64,000 bases of DNA, taken from the NCBI GenBank assembly GCA_023957775.1, contig JAMLGR010000019.1:1-64000 (forward strand), written 5' to 3'. The notes beneath the pieces were generated by a model, which did not search any database, was not told where the DNA came from, and saw only the letters and a list, made by a program, of their open reading frames with translations. Source of the DNA: Fimbriimonadaceae bacterium (lineage in GTDB: Bacteria; Armatimonadota; Fimbriimonadia; Fimbriimonadales; Fimbriimonadaceae). The first letter of the stretch is position 1. Each line of letters starts with the position of its first letter. The position numbers and the translations under genes are program-made. This document shows, piece by piece, positions 16,512 through 25,191 of the stretch.

Positions 16512-17933
16512 TTGAAGACCGTCGCCAGAACGACAAACGACCAACGACAAACGACAAACGACGCCCTCAAGGGCCTCGGGGTCTTCGGTTTCGCCGAGGC
16601 CGAGCTTCCCATCCTCGCGGCGCTGGTCACGGAAGACCCCCTGTTGCTCATCGGAAACTCGGGCACGGGGAAGACGTACCTGCTGAACTCGATCAGCGAA
16701 GCCCTGGGTCTCGAGCACCGGCACTACAACGCGTCGCTCGTGTCGTTCGACGACCTGGTGGGCTTCCCGTACCCGGACGACGAGAAGGCGAGCGTCCGGT
16801 TCCTCGAAACTCCCGCCACCGTGTGGGGCGCGGAGTCGGTGCTCATCGACGAGATCTCGCGCTGCCGACCCGAGCACCAGAACCGGTTGTTCTCGCTGAT
16901 CCACGAACGCAGGGTGCAGGGCATCGCGCTGCCTCGGCTGCGGTTCCGGTGGGCCGCCATGAACCCCTGCACCACCGACCACGCGATGGAGTACGCGGGC
17001 AGCGAGCCGCTCGACCAAGCGCTGGCCGACCGTTTCGCGCTGGTCGTGAACGTCGTGGATTGGGACGACCTCGAGGATGCGGACCGATTGGCCGTGGCGA
17101 ACCCCTCGGGCGAGGGGGCGGTGTCCGACGACGGGGGCGCGCTGGCAAGACGCCTTGCCCAGTTACACGCGGCGTTCGTCGAGCGCGTCGAGCGGTGCCC
17201 AGAGCCGATCGTCGCGTACGCCTGCGCGGCCGCGACGGCCTTGAACGACGCCGGAATCCGCATCTCGCCGCGCCGCGTGCGCCTGCTTGCGCGCTCCTTG
17301 CTCGCGGGGACGCTGGTGGCGGGCAAAGGGATCGACGAGACCGTGTTCCGCGCAATCCTGCGCGCGTCGATCCCCCACCGCGCTTGGGGCGCCGAGCCGT
17401 CTGCCGAGCACGTGTTGGCCGCGCACAGGCTTGCGTGGGACTCTGCGTGCCTCAAGGGAACGAGGAGGTGGATCCACGAGTTCCACCTCGAGAAGCGGCT
17501 GCCCAAGAAGGTCGCGCGGCTCCTCGGCGCGGCGCCGGACGCCGACTCGGGCACGCTGGCCCTCTGCCAGTGTCTGGCAACCGAGCGTCCGGCGCGCGCG
17601 GCCGTGCTGGCGTTCGCGCTGTTCCCCGCGGCGGTGCAGGGGAAGTTGCCGATCGGGGCCGAGGCGGTCAACGATCTCGGGAAGCTCGCCCAGCCGTTGC
17701 TGCAGGTGAACGCGGATATCTCGTGGCAGGAGAGGCTTTCCGAGAGCGGCACCCAACACCCCGAGTTCGCCCGGCTCGCCCCCCTGCTGGCCAAACTCGG
17801 CGGCGCGCGGCAAAGGCGTGCCAGGCAACTGTTCTACTGGGCGATCGCCAACGGCGTGGCCCTCGAAGATCCGGAAGGCCTCGAGCGCGATCTGGAGGCG
17901 TGCGTGGCGCTCGTGGGGAGATGCTTGAAGTGA
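16512..17933 (+). CDS. MoxR-type AAA+ ATPase
   Basis: The product is 473 residues from TTG 16512, placed by GAGGTG at 16499 and by the matching position of the ATG in copy A. It has Walker A GNSGTGKT (about residue 48), VSFDDLVGFPYPDDE, Walker B VLIDEISRC and sensor 1 WAAMNPCTT, as in MoxR/AAA_5 proteins. The C-terminal 220 residues are helical. Residues 5-19 (ARTTNDQRQTTND) come from a short tandem DNA repeat. MoxR ATPases work with VWA-domain partners to remodel or mature target proteins; that partner is two genes downstream. Its stop overlaps the next start. Confidence 0.85.
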   Translation: MKTVARTTNDQRQTTNDALKGLGVFGFAEAELPILAALVTEDPLLLIGNSGTGKTYLLNSISEALGLEHRHYNASLVSFDDLVGFPYPDDEKASVRFLETPATVWGAESVLIDEISRCRPEHQNRLFSLIHERRVQGIALPRLRFRWAAMNPCTTDHAMEYAGSEPLDQALADRFALVVNVVDWDDLEDADRLAVANPSGEGAVSDDGGALARRLAQLHAAFVERVERCPEPIVAYACAAATALNDAGIRISPRRVRLLARSLLAGTLVAGKGIDETVFRAILRASIPHRAWGAEPSAEHVLAAHRLAWDSACLKGTRRWIHEFHLEKRLPKKVARLLGAAPDADSGTLALCQCLATERPARAAVLAFALFPAAVQGKLPIGAEAVNDLGKLAQPLLQVNADISWQERLSESGTQHPEFARLAPLLAKLGGARQRRARQLFYWAIANGVALEDPEGLERDLEACVALVGRCLK

Positions 17934-18445
17934 ACGGCCCATACCCTCTGGGAACACTCCCCGCCTGCGTCCCACAAACCACAAACCACAAACCACAAAC
18001 CGTGGAATGCAACACCGGCGGCCCGCGGAGCCGCACCCGCACCGAGCACCTGCACGCCACGGTGTTGGGCCGGGGCGGCGGACTGCGGTGCCCCAAGTTG
18101 CGGCACGTCGGATTGAAGTTCGAGAAGGGCCACGATCCCGTCGAGCGGATGGAGGCGCTTCTCGAGCGGCTCGGATACAGGTCGGCGCTGCAGGCGCGCG
18201 AGGCCCTGGCCGACCGGCTTCCCGACGAGGTGTTCCTCGCCATGCCCGGCCGGCTTCGGCCCACGCTGGCCGTGAATCTGCGCCAGCCCCGTGCGGTGTT
18301 GACGGACGTGCTGGTCGAGGGCTTGGTGCTTGGCTTGTGCAGCGCCAACCTGTACGATCCCGGCCGCCCCGTTCTCTGGACGCGGGCCAGCCTGACGCGT
18401 AGGCTCGATCTGTTTTCCGTTGGGGGTTTCTATGAAGCTGACTGA
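17921..18445 (+). CDS. Hypothetical protein between MoxR and VWA genes
   Basis: The product is 174 residues from ATG 17921; GTG 17930, overlapping the MoxR stop as GTGA, is an equally good start. The N-terminus contains low-complexity text (PQTTNHKPQTVE) from a tandem ACAAACC repeat. The rest is helical (DPVERMEALLERLGYRSALQAREALADRLPDE) and ends GLVLGLCSANLYDP...LFSVGGFYEAD. I recognise no family. Overlaps with both neighbours (the next ATG is at 18432) suggest tight co-translation, so it is probably an adaptor or third subunit of the complex. Confidence 0.65.
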   Translation: MLEVNGPYPLGTLPACVPQTTNHKPQTVECNTGGPRSRTRTEHLHATVLGRGGGLRCPKLRHVGLKFEKGHDPVERMEALLERLGYRSALQAREALADRLPDEVFLAMPGRLRPTLAVNLRQPRAVLTDVLVEGLVLGLCSANLYDPGRPVLWTRASLTRRLDLFSVGGFYEAD

Positions 18446-19736
18446 ATCCCGGTTCCGCGCGCTCGTCGCCGAACTGTTGGACGAGAATCCCGTGGCGATC
18501 CGCCCGGTGCTCAAGATCTTGCGCATCCGGTTCACGGAAGAGGTGCCGACGCTCGCGGTGACTCTTGAAGAGCGCCCGAGACTGCTCGTGAACCTCGGGT
18601 TCCTCGCCTCGAACTGCGCCAGCGACGAGCACGTGAAGGCGTGCGTCGTGCACGAGTTTCTGCATGTGGTGCTTGGCCATACCGAGCGTTTCCGCCACAT
18701 GGACACCGGGCAGAACGTCGCGTTGGACGCCGTGATCAACGCCATCATCCATCGGACCATGGGTGTTCGGTACAGCGGCTTCTTCCTCAAGTTCTATGGG
18801 AAGGAGAAGGGCGTGTTTCGGATGCTTCGTCCCGCGAACTCGGCCGAGAGGCGGGGGCGGCGCCGGGAGCCGAGCCGTTTCGAGCAAGTGTGGGACGGCG
18901 TCTACGAGGGCCGTTTGGTGGCGGACGACATTCTGGGATTGGCGTGCAGGTTCCCCAATGGTGTCCGCACCCCTCTCTTGATCGGGAACCACGATGCGGC
19001 GGGGGGATCGCTGCCCAAAGCACTGGAGGACGCGGTCGGCGAGTCGATGCGCTCGATGAACGGGGACGGCATCTGGCGCTCCCCCAAGGACCGCGGGGTG
19101 GGCGCGTCGGCGTACGAGGCCGTGGTCGCGGCGCCGAACCCCGCGAAGGAGTTGTGGCGGCGCCGGACGTTCGAGGCGTTGCGGGAGTGCGTGGTGCCCG
19201 ACCGCCGCGCGCCGATCCGCGAGGTCGTCGAGAGCGAGTACCGCGTGCCGGTGCTGAGCGCGCGCGACCGCCGCGCGTTTCTTCGCACCTTGTGGTCGCC
19301 GATCATGCCCGATGCGGGATGGTGCTCGACCGAGCATCGACCCACCGGTTACGCGAACGTGTACCTCGACGTGTCGGGTTCGATGAACGCGGAGATGCCG
19401 GACATCATCGCGCTGCTTGCGAGTCTGAGGAGGGCGATCCGCATGCCGTTTTGGGCGTTCAGCGACGAGGTCGAGCCCGCGACGATCAGGGACGGCGCGC
19501 TGGTGACGCGCACGACGGGCGGCACGAGCATGCGGTGCGTGCTCGAGCACTTGGCGCACACGCGGCCGCCGGCGGCCGTGGTGGTGACCGACGGCTACAT
19601 CGAGGAGGTGGACCCCCGTGCGGTGCGCGCGTTGGGTTCGATGCGGCTCCGGGCGATCGTGACGCGGGACGGCAATCCCGGGTTGCTCGAGCGCGCGGGC
19701 ATTCCCACGACCCAGTTGGAGGAGTTGCCGAGATGA
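18432..19736 (+). CDS. Metallopeptidase-VWA protein (DUF2201-like)
   Basis: The product is 434 residues from ATG 18432. The N-terminal domain has VVHEFLHVVLGHTERF (about residues 75-90), an HExxH zinc site with a third His, as in the DUF2201 N-terminal peptidase-like domain. The C-terminal domain is a von Willebrand A fold with a complete MIDAS: DVSGSM (DxSxS), TGGTS (T) and TDGYIEE (D). Such proteins pair with MoxR ATPases as substrate binders or activated proteases. It overlaps the metK-like start by ATGA, so both are translated together. Confidence 0.8.
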   Translation: MKLTESRFRALVAELLDENPVAIRPVLKILRIRFTEEVPTLAVTLEERPRLLVNLGFLASNCASDEHVKACVVHEFLHVVLGHTERFRHMDTGQNVALDAVINAIIHRTMGVRYSGFFLKFYGKEKGVFRMLRPANSAERRGRRREPSRFEQVWDGVYEGRLVADDILGLACRFPNGVRTPLLIGNHDAAGGSLPKALEDAVGESMRSMNGDGIWRSPKDRGVGASAYEAVVAAPNPAKELWRRRTFEALRECVVPDRRAPIREVVESEYRVPVLSARDRRAFLRTLWSPIMPDAGWCSTEHRPTGYANVYLDVSGSMNAEMPDIIALLASLRRAIRMPFWAFSDEVEPATIRDGALVTRTTGGTSMRCVLEHLAHTRPPAAVVVTDGYIEEVDPRAVRALGSMRLRAIVTRDGNPGLLERAGIPTTQLEELPR

Positions 19737-20938
19737 TCCGATTCAGCGAGATGGTGTTGCCCGGGCACCCAGACAAGTTGTGCGACCAGATCGCGGACGC
19801 CGTGCTCGCCGAGGCGTACCGCGCGGACCCTCAGGCGTACGGCCAGATCGAGGTCGCAGCCTGGTGCGACGAGTTCTTCCTCACCGGCGGGATCGCGACC
19901 CGCAAGCCGCTGGCTGTGCCGTTGGAGGAGATCGTCCGGCGCGTGGGCCGGGAGGTGGGTTACACCGGGTCGAACGCGATCCAGGCGGATCGGTGGGTCG
20001 TGCGGGACGCGGTGTGCCGGGACGTGCGGGACCCGAGGGAGTGGACCGAGCACGTGAACGACCAGTGCCTAGTGGTCGGCTACGCGTTCGGCGATGCAAG
20101 GACGAGGTTCCTCCCGCCCGAGCACTATCTGGCGCACGTGTTCCGAGAGGCTCTGACGGCCGCGTGCCGGGAACCCCTCGCCCCTCCAGGGGTGAGGGCC
20201 AGGGGTGAGGGGTCCCTCCCGGGCAAGGGTGAGGGCCTCCAAGGCCAAGGCCCCGACGGCAAGCTCCTCGTCCGCATGCGCGAGGAGGGCGAGCGCTGGA
20301 CCCTCGAGCACGTGCTGGTGACGTTGCAGCAGCTGGAGTCGACCCCGTTCATGGACGTCTGCGCCGGGGTGGCAGAGTGCCTGAGCTTGGCCTACGAGGG
20401 GGTCCGCCGCGCCGACCCCCGCTGGCTCCGCCCCTGGGCGGAGGTCGACCTGCTCGTCAATCCCAACGGCCCTTTGATCAACGGTGGTCCGGACGGCGAC
20501 AACGGCCAGACGGGTCGAAAGCTTGCGATGGATTTCTACGGCCCCCGCGTCCCGCAGGGCGGAGGGGCGTTGAGCGGCAAGGACCTCACCCACATCGACC
20601 GTGCCGGATCGTATGCTGCACGCCGCGCCGCGGTGCAGGCGGTGTCCACCGGGGCTTCCGAGTGTCTGGTGAAGGTGGCCTACGCCCCGAACGTCGATGC
20701 GCCGCTCGACGTGGTGTGGGAGATGCGCGGGTCAGGGTCGCGCACGGTGAGGGAGGCGTTCGCCCACTCGTCGATTCGGCGGGAGGCGGCGGAGTGGGGC
20801 GCCTGCGTGGAGCGGGGGGTAGGGGATCACTTCTGGTCCGAGGCGCCGTGGAACGAGGCCCCGATGTGGGACGAGGCGGCGGGCAAGCTAGACGAAGGCG
20901 GGCTAAAGGCGGATTTGGGATATTGCCCGCGACGGTAG
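19733..20938 (+). CDS. metK: Divergent S-adenosylmethionine synthetase
   Basis: The product is 401 residues, close to the usual 380-400. It should make SAM from methionine and ATP. Conserved text is GHPDKLCDQIADAVL (residues 10-24), GGPDGDNGQTGRK, and GGGALSGKDLTHIDRAGSYAAR, the phosphate and metal-binding regions. The usual GAGDQG loop reads VNDQC, a change that may alter activity. An in-frame insertion of about 30 residues (APPGVRARGEGSLPGKGEG) from a GGGTGAGGG-type DNA repeat sits just before GPDGK. It is the last gene of the riboswitch-led MoxR operon. It may be a second MetK, because housekeeping copies are rarely in such an operon. Confidence 0.85.
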   Translation: MIRFSEMVLPGHPDKLCDQIADAVLAEAYRADPQAYGQIEVAAWCDEFFLTGGIATRKPLAVPLEEIVRRVGREVGYTGSNAIQADRWVVRDAVCRDVRDPREWTEHVNDQCLVVGYAFGDARTRFLPPEHYLAHVFREALTAACREPLAPPGVRARGEGSLPGKGEGLQGQGPDGKLLVRMREEGERWTLEHVLVTLQQLESTPFMDVCAGVAECLSLAYEGVRRADPRWLRPWAEVDLLVNPNGPLINGGPDGDNGQTGRKLAMDFYGPRVPQGGGALSGKDLTHIDRAGSYAARRAAVQAVSTGASECLVKVAYAPNVDAPLDVVWEMRGSGSRTVREAFAHSSIRREAAEWGACVERGVGDHFWSEAPWNEAPMWDEAAGKLDEGGLKADLGYCPRR

Positions 20939-20964
20939 CCCTTGTGCCTACAAGAACCACGGGT

Positions 20965-21687
20965 TCATTCGATCGTGTCGAAAGGAGGGTTGTTTCTTGA
21001 ATCGTAGATCTCGGTTATCCGAGCGATCAAGGCTTCTAATGTCAGGACCTCTTCACCCTCGGGAGCACGGGCTCGCGGCGGAGCCTTGCCCACGTCGAAG
21101 AAGTCGCACAAACAGGTCTCGGAGTCATAGAGTCCGATGAAAAACCCTTCAAAAAGCTGTGGATCGTCGGACGGACCCCGTCTTTGAGTTCGATCGCGGA
21201 AGATACCGACCGCCCGCGCGAAGGACGACATCGTGGATTTGGAAGCCGCGTCGAGCGCAGACTCTGCGGGCAGGAAGAAGACCCCGACCAGCACGGCGTA
21301 AGGTTGCCGTGTGTGGTAGTCGGATGCTTCGGCCCGCAGTTCGCCGTCGATCCGACGGAAATTCTTCCCGAACTTGCCCCCCGTATCTGGGAAGTTCATC
21401 GTCTTGATCGATACGCCGAGGCCGAGACCGAGCTCCACAGTCGAGTAGTTCACATCGAGTTTCTTGAAACCCTTAGAGGTGCGTGCCTTCGACTCTTGTC
21501 CAGATCCATCCGGTGAGGGCACGATGCCAGCAAACGAGGGTCGCAGTCTGTTCGCGATCAGCTGGGCGCAAGATCGAGACAATCGCTCTGCGTAGTTCTT
21601 CTTGTCCTCGCGCGAAGAGCGAGTGGAGGGGCGCGGCGCCGCAGCAGCGAGCGCGTCCTTGAACTCAAAAAGGTCTTGCGGGCGCAT
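20965..21687 (-). CDS. Putative type II restriction endonuclease
   Basis: The product is 240 residues from ATG 21687; GTG 21702 is an alternative and longer starts overlap the methyltransferase. KLDVNYSTVELGLGLGVSIKT fits a PD-(D/E)XK core (acidic residues followed by SIKT). NDRELRAEA-like text (IDGELRAEASDYHTRQPYAVLVGVFFLP) follows, a string seen in restriction-type proteins. It lies directly downstream of a C5-cytosine methyltransferase on the same strand. The recognition site cannot be read from sequence. The assignment rests mainly on context. Confidence 0.65.
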   Translation of the reverse strand: MRPQDLFEFKDALAAAAPRPSTRSSREDKKNYAERLSRSCAQLIANRLRPSFAGIVPSPDGSGQESKARTSKGFKKLDVNYSTVELGLGLGVSIKTMNFPDTGGKFGKNFRRIDGELRAEASDYHTRQPYAVLVGVFFLPAESALDAASKSTMSSFARAVGIFRDRTQRRGPSDDPQLFEGFFIGLYDSETCLCDFFDVGKAPPRARAPEGEEVLTLEALIARITEIYDSRNNPPFDTIE

Positions 21688-21721
21688 CAAGTGCCAGACT
21701 ACTCGACCATGACCCCTGCCG

Positions 21722-22915
21722 CTACGACACAGCAAGAGAGTAACGGCTCTCAATGTACTGCCTCAAAGAAGGCAAGAACACCGGGTGGAATCGAAGCGAT
21801 GAGCGCTCGGCTCGTTCCAAGAACCCCTTCACCGCTCGTTCGGACAGAGGTTGCAGGTCGTCTTCTAGGAAGTCGGTGATAGGTTTGAACGCCGCAGTGC
21901 GAGGAAACACCGAAAGGTCGACAGCAAATCGTTGCCCACCGGAACCACAAGCCGCCCGCGGCCAGGGATCTCCTTTCGGCAGCGGTCGCTGCGTTCCGAG
22001 TGGGGGTCCTGGACACTGGAGTCTCTCGCCAATCCAGTTTGCGACAGGCACACTGACCGCGTTCCCGACCATTCGCCATCGCGACCGACTCTGACGTGGA
22101 GTAAGACAATCAACATCGGTCCAATCGGCCGGAAAGCCCTGGAGCCGTTCGACGTCCCGGATTCCGGGTGTCCCCACGAAGTCGCGCGATGGGAGCCAGA
22201 TTGCGGGCGGGGAGGGAATCCCCAGTCCGGATCCGCCCTTAAGCGTGGGAACAGAATCCTCGGCCCAACCCAGCCCACGCAGACCCTCGGTCCAGAAGAA
22301 CCCGTATGCCTTTGGGCACCTGAATGCCAGATCCTCGCTGGCCTCGTCGGCAAAGAGCACGGTTCTTGGATCTTCGGTTCGCGAGGCAAGGAGAAACACG
22401 CGCTGTCGTCGCTGTGGAAGGCCGAAGGACCTCGAGTCGACAACACGATAGGCCCAAGAGAATCCTAAACCCTCCAACGTCCCCACAAGTACGTTCATGG
22501 CCTCTCCCTTGCGCAAGCTCAGCATGAAGGGGACGTTCTCAAGGAGCAGGAACCGGGGACAGGTGGATCTTCGCTCGACAAGTCGAAGAACCTCGTAGAC
22601 CAGCGAAGAGCGTAGACCGCTCATTCCCATTGTGAGGCCCGCTTGGCTCAAATCCTGGCAAGGAAACCCTGCGGCGAGAACGTCGACCTTGGGAATCGAC
22701 CGAAGATCCCGTACGTCCGCGACCAACTTCACTTCCGGAAATCGCTTAGAAAGAACCGCTTGACACGCGGTGTCGTTCTCGCAGAGCAGCTCCGATACGA
22801 AACCCGACTGGGACAAACCAAGCTCGATTCCTCCGATTCCGGCGAACAGGCCGATGGCTCGGGGAGGCTCCGAGTGCTTTGCTTCGCCGGAGTCCGTCCC
22901 CTTCTTCATCGTCAT
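21722..22915 (-). CDS. dcm: DNA (cytosine-5-)-methyltransferase
   Basis: The product is 397 residues. C5-methylase motifs are in order: I AIGLFAGIGGIELGL (about residue 20), IV GFPCQDLSQAG with the catalytic Cys, VI LLENVPF, VIII QRRQRVFLLAS, and IX/X RLQGFPADWTDV with RWRMVGNAVSVPVANW. The target-recognition region is short, and about 110 unassigned residues follow motif X. It pairs with the nuclease at 20965 as a type II restriction-modification system, and a decayed vsr lies just upstream. Confidence 0.93.
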   Translation of the reverse strand: MTMKKGTDSGEAKHSEPPRAIGLFAGIGGIELGLSQSGFVSELLCENDTACQAVLSKRFPEVKLVADVRDLRSIPKVDVLAAGFPCQDLSQAGLTMGMSGLRSSLVYEVLRLVERRSTCPRFLLLENVPFMLSLRKGEAMNVLVGTLEGLGFSWAYRVVDSRSFGLPQRRQRVFLLASRTEDPRTVLFADEASEDLAFRCPKAYGFFWTEGLRGLGWAEDSVPTLKGGSGLGIPSPPAIWLPSRDFVGTPGIRDVERLQGFPADWTDVDCLTPRQSRSRWRMVGNAVSVPVANWIGERLQCPGPPLGTQRPLPKGDPWPRAACGSGGQRFAVDLSVFPRTAAFKPITDFLEDDLQPLSERAVKGFLERAERSSLRFHPVFLPSLRQYIESRYSLAVS

Positions 22916-23148
22916 GCTGCAGCCTTCCCGTCCCGTCTTCGATACCAGTTCACGTTAGACTCAGAGTATCACAGTATGTTTCGTTGTGTCTACCCATGAG
23001 CGTGGCCCCAACATTGCTTAGGCCTCTTAGGATGGACGAGAGCGAGACCCTCCGGGAATCCCCTGTTTTTCCCCAGCGGCAGCGCGGTGTCTGGTTCGCC
23101 CTGACAGCCCGCGAGTTGACTCGATGCACACTAAGTTCACCAGATGGT

Positions 23149-23437
23149 AGATCCGCTGGACGCTTCCTTCCAGATCCTCCCTCACCTCGCACTCTCAAAG
23201 CATCAACCGCAATCCCGCCTCTTCCTCAACGACGATCTCCGCTTTGTAGCGCACGACATTCGTCTCAACCATGGTCAGCCAGTACTCCGGGTTGGTCTCG
23301 CACTCGCGCCGCCCAAGCGCGCTGCGTTGTAGCCCTTGGGGGCGAGGTCCCCATCCCACCGTTGGCTCGCATCAACGGCCGCGTGGTCTCGGCCACCACG
23401 TGAGTTTCACGCTCCTCAGCGAAGGAGAGGATCGTGC
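23149..23437 (-). pseudogene. vsr pseudogene with internal deletion
   Basis: On the minus strand the N-terminal text LSFAEERETHVVAETTRPLMRANGG (23437 to about 23360) matches the start of the intact Vsr at 15879. In another frame the C-terminal part continues: NPEYWLTMVETNVVRYKAEIVVEEEAG and then, after a stop and shift, ECEVREDLEGSVQ. The central zinc and catalytic region (VFVHGCFWHRC) is missing. It lies next to the dcm gene, the normal vsr position, so the local partner has died. Confidence 0.75.
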
Positions 23438-23842
23438 CTAGCGGATTCTTGCCCGATACGATTGCTCTCTGATTGATTGGCCAAGGGAGGGACTTAGACG
23501 TCCTTGCAACTGACGGTTTGGGGAACTCCGCCCATGTATGCCACGGCACAGCAGACAGTTGAAAATGCCGTGCGTGCACGACGTGGTTGCCAATGGCAAT
23601 CGGCCGCTTGACGGATCGAGATCCGCGCCCGGGTGGTTTGCGTAACGGGTATTCACGAAGCGTCAGGTGGCGAGGTGCTCGGACGTAACCGACCGTCCCG
23701 GCTCCGGAATCAAACTGCGAGTTCGAGGTTCGTGGCCTTAGCGTGATGCGAGTGTTCGGCCACCACTCGGTCCTGACGCGATCGGTCAACGCGTTTGTTT
23801 CGGCGGACCATGGCCGAAGAGGTAACCTCACCAACCTAGGCC
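23438..23842 (+). other. No gene seen
   Basis: These 405 bp lie between the vsr remnant and the HSDR_N-EVE gene. Open frames here are short and lack recognisable protein text on both strands. No RNA-like hairpin array or repeat stands out. Confidence 0.5.
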
Positions 23843-25012
23843 ATGGTCAAGTTGGACGAAGAGTTAGCCCATGCGCTCCGGTTTGGAGCGGAAGTTGCAG
23901 TTCCGCACAACGAGTCGAATACCTGCGAGTGGGTGATCCTCCCTCTACTTTGGGGGCTTGGTTACGAGCGCTTTGAAATCGCCTCGCGAACTCACGATGC
24001 CGTCGGCAAGGTTCCAGACTACACGGTTCTTCCAAATACTGGAATGACATGGTATCTGGAGGCAAAGGCCTGGCAGCAGGAACTGTCGAGTGCCCATGTC
24101 GATCAGGCGCTCAACTACGCGCACTCGAACGCAAGGCGCTGGGTCGTTCTGTCAAATGGGCGTGAGTGGCATCTCTATGATGACTCCATTTCCGGGTTCT
24201 CAGCCCAACGCCTGGTTGCTACTGCAAGTCTAAGTAATCGCGATCAGATCAGGCGGTTCCTTCAAGCGCTTTCAAAGGAATCACTGCAGGCCGGATCCAT
24301 CGAGGCATTCGCGGCATCTCAGCGGCTACATCGGGTACTCCAAGACCAACTTGCGCGCCCGGATAGCGAGGTAGTCAAGGCTATTGTCTCCACTCTCCGA
24401 ATGAAGCTTGGTATGCGCGGGGTTACCGGTGCTGATGTCTCATCAAGCCTTGCACTTGCCAGTCAGCCGTCCGACACGATGTTCAGTGGCAGCCGGTCTT
24501 GTTCGGGGCAGACTGTTCCTTCGACTGTTCGGGAGTCCCGCCCAACCCTGAAGATCGGCGCCAAGAGTCAGGACGATGCGACGTACCTGATTTCACCGGT
24601 CAAATCCGAAGACGGGAAGACTGCCGAGGCGATCATTCGATCCCTCCTTGACCGTGGCTGGTACGTTTTCGCAGACGCGACGAAGGGCAGAAAGCGGCTG
24701 AAACCCGGCGATTGGATTTGTTTCTATCAAGGCAAGAAGGGTGTTGTTGCCGAGTGTCAGGTGGCGTCGGCACCAGAGATTGGCGAGGTGCCAGGTGTTA
24801 AGGCTCCGCACAAGTATCGTTGGCGCTTCCGAGTCCAACATCCGAGATACTTCTTTGAGAGCCCTATCCCCATCGACGTAGCGCTAAGACGTAAGTTGGA
24901 TGGGTTTGTTGATAAGGACCCCGAGAGTACGACGTGGTCTTGGTTCGTCCAGGGCACTTGCATAGTGTCCGCGCATGACTTTGCTTTGCTCACGGGCCGC
25001 AACGTGGAGTAG
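23843..25012 (+). CDS. HSDR_N nuclease-like domain fused to an EVE/PUA-like domain
   Basis: The product is 389 residues. Residues 20-130 match the N-terminal domain of type I restriction HsdR proteins (HSDR_N): LLWGLGYERFEI, VPDYTVLP, TWYLEAKAW (the D...ExK site), and NARRWVVLSNGREWHLYD. Residues about 240-385 look like an EVE (PUA-like) domain: GRKRLKPGDWICFYQGKKGVVAECQVAS and HPRYFFESPIPID. EVE domains read modified bases in modification-dependent nucleases, so this may cut modified invading DNA. It is next to a methylase, and the two must be compatible. A helicase domain is absent. Confidence 0.7.
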   Translation: MVKLDEELAHALRFGAEVAVPHNESNTCEWVILPLLWGLGYERFEIASRTHDAVGKVPDYTVLPNTGMTWYLEAKAWQQELSSAHVDQALNYAHSNARRWVVLSNGREWHLYDDSISGFSAQRLVATASLSNRDQIRRFLQALSKESLQAGSIEAFAASQRLHRVLQDQLARPDSEVVKAIVSTLRMKLGMRGVTGADVSSSLALASQPSDTMFSGSRSCSGQTVPSTVRESRPTLKIGAKSQDDATYLISPVKSEDGKTAEAIIRSLLDRGWYVFADATKGRKRLKPGDWICFYQGKKGVVAECQVASAPEIGEVPGVKAPHKYRWRFRVQHPRYFFESPIPIDVALRRKLDGFVDKDPESTTWSWFVQGTCIVSAHDFALLTGRNVE

Positions 25013-25191
25013 TCTCTCCGGCGAGGAACCTCGTTTCTTGATGATACGAAGGCCACCGCCAAACGGTGAGGAGAGTCATTTAAGGGGATGAGCTCCTGCT
25101 ACCAAACTCATGCGCCTCATGAAGCCGGGTAGCACCTGTGACCTTTGACCGTAGAGTGGTAGCTATCGACCGGTGTTCGAGAGAGGGGTGC

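Noticed and set aside
16529-18001. Repeats of acgacaaacg and ACAAACC considered as a CRISPR array.
   Set aside because: The units are 6-10 bp with no spacers; they are simple tandem repeats within genes.
17163-19559. 798-residue minus-strand open frame in the MoxR-VWA region.
   Set aside because: It is antisense to three motif-bearing genes and rich in R, A and P as expected for GC-rich shadow frames.
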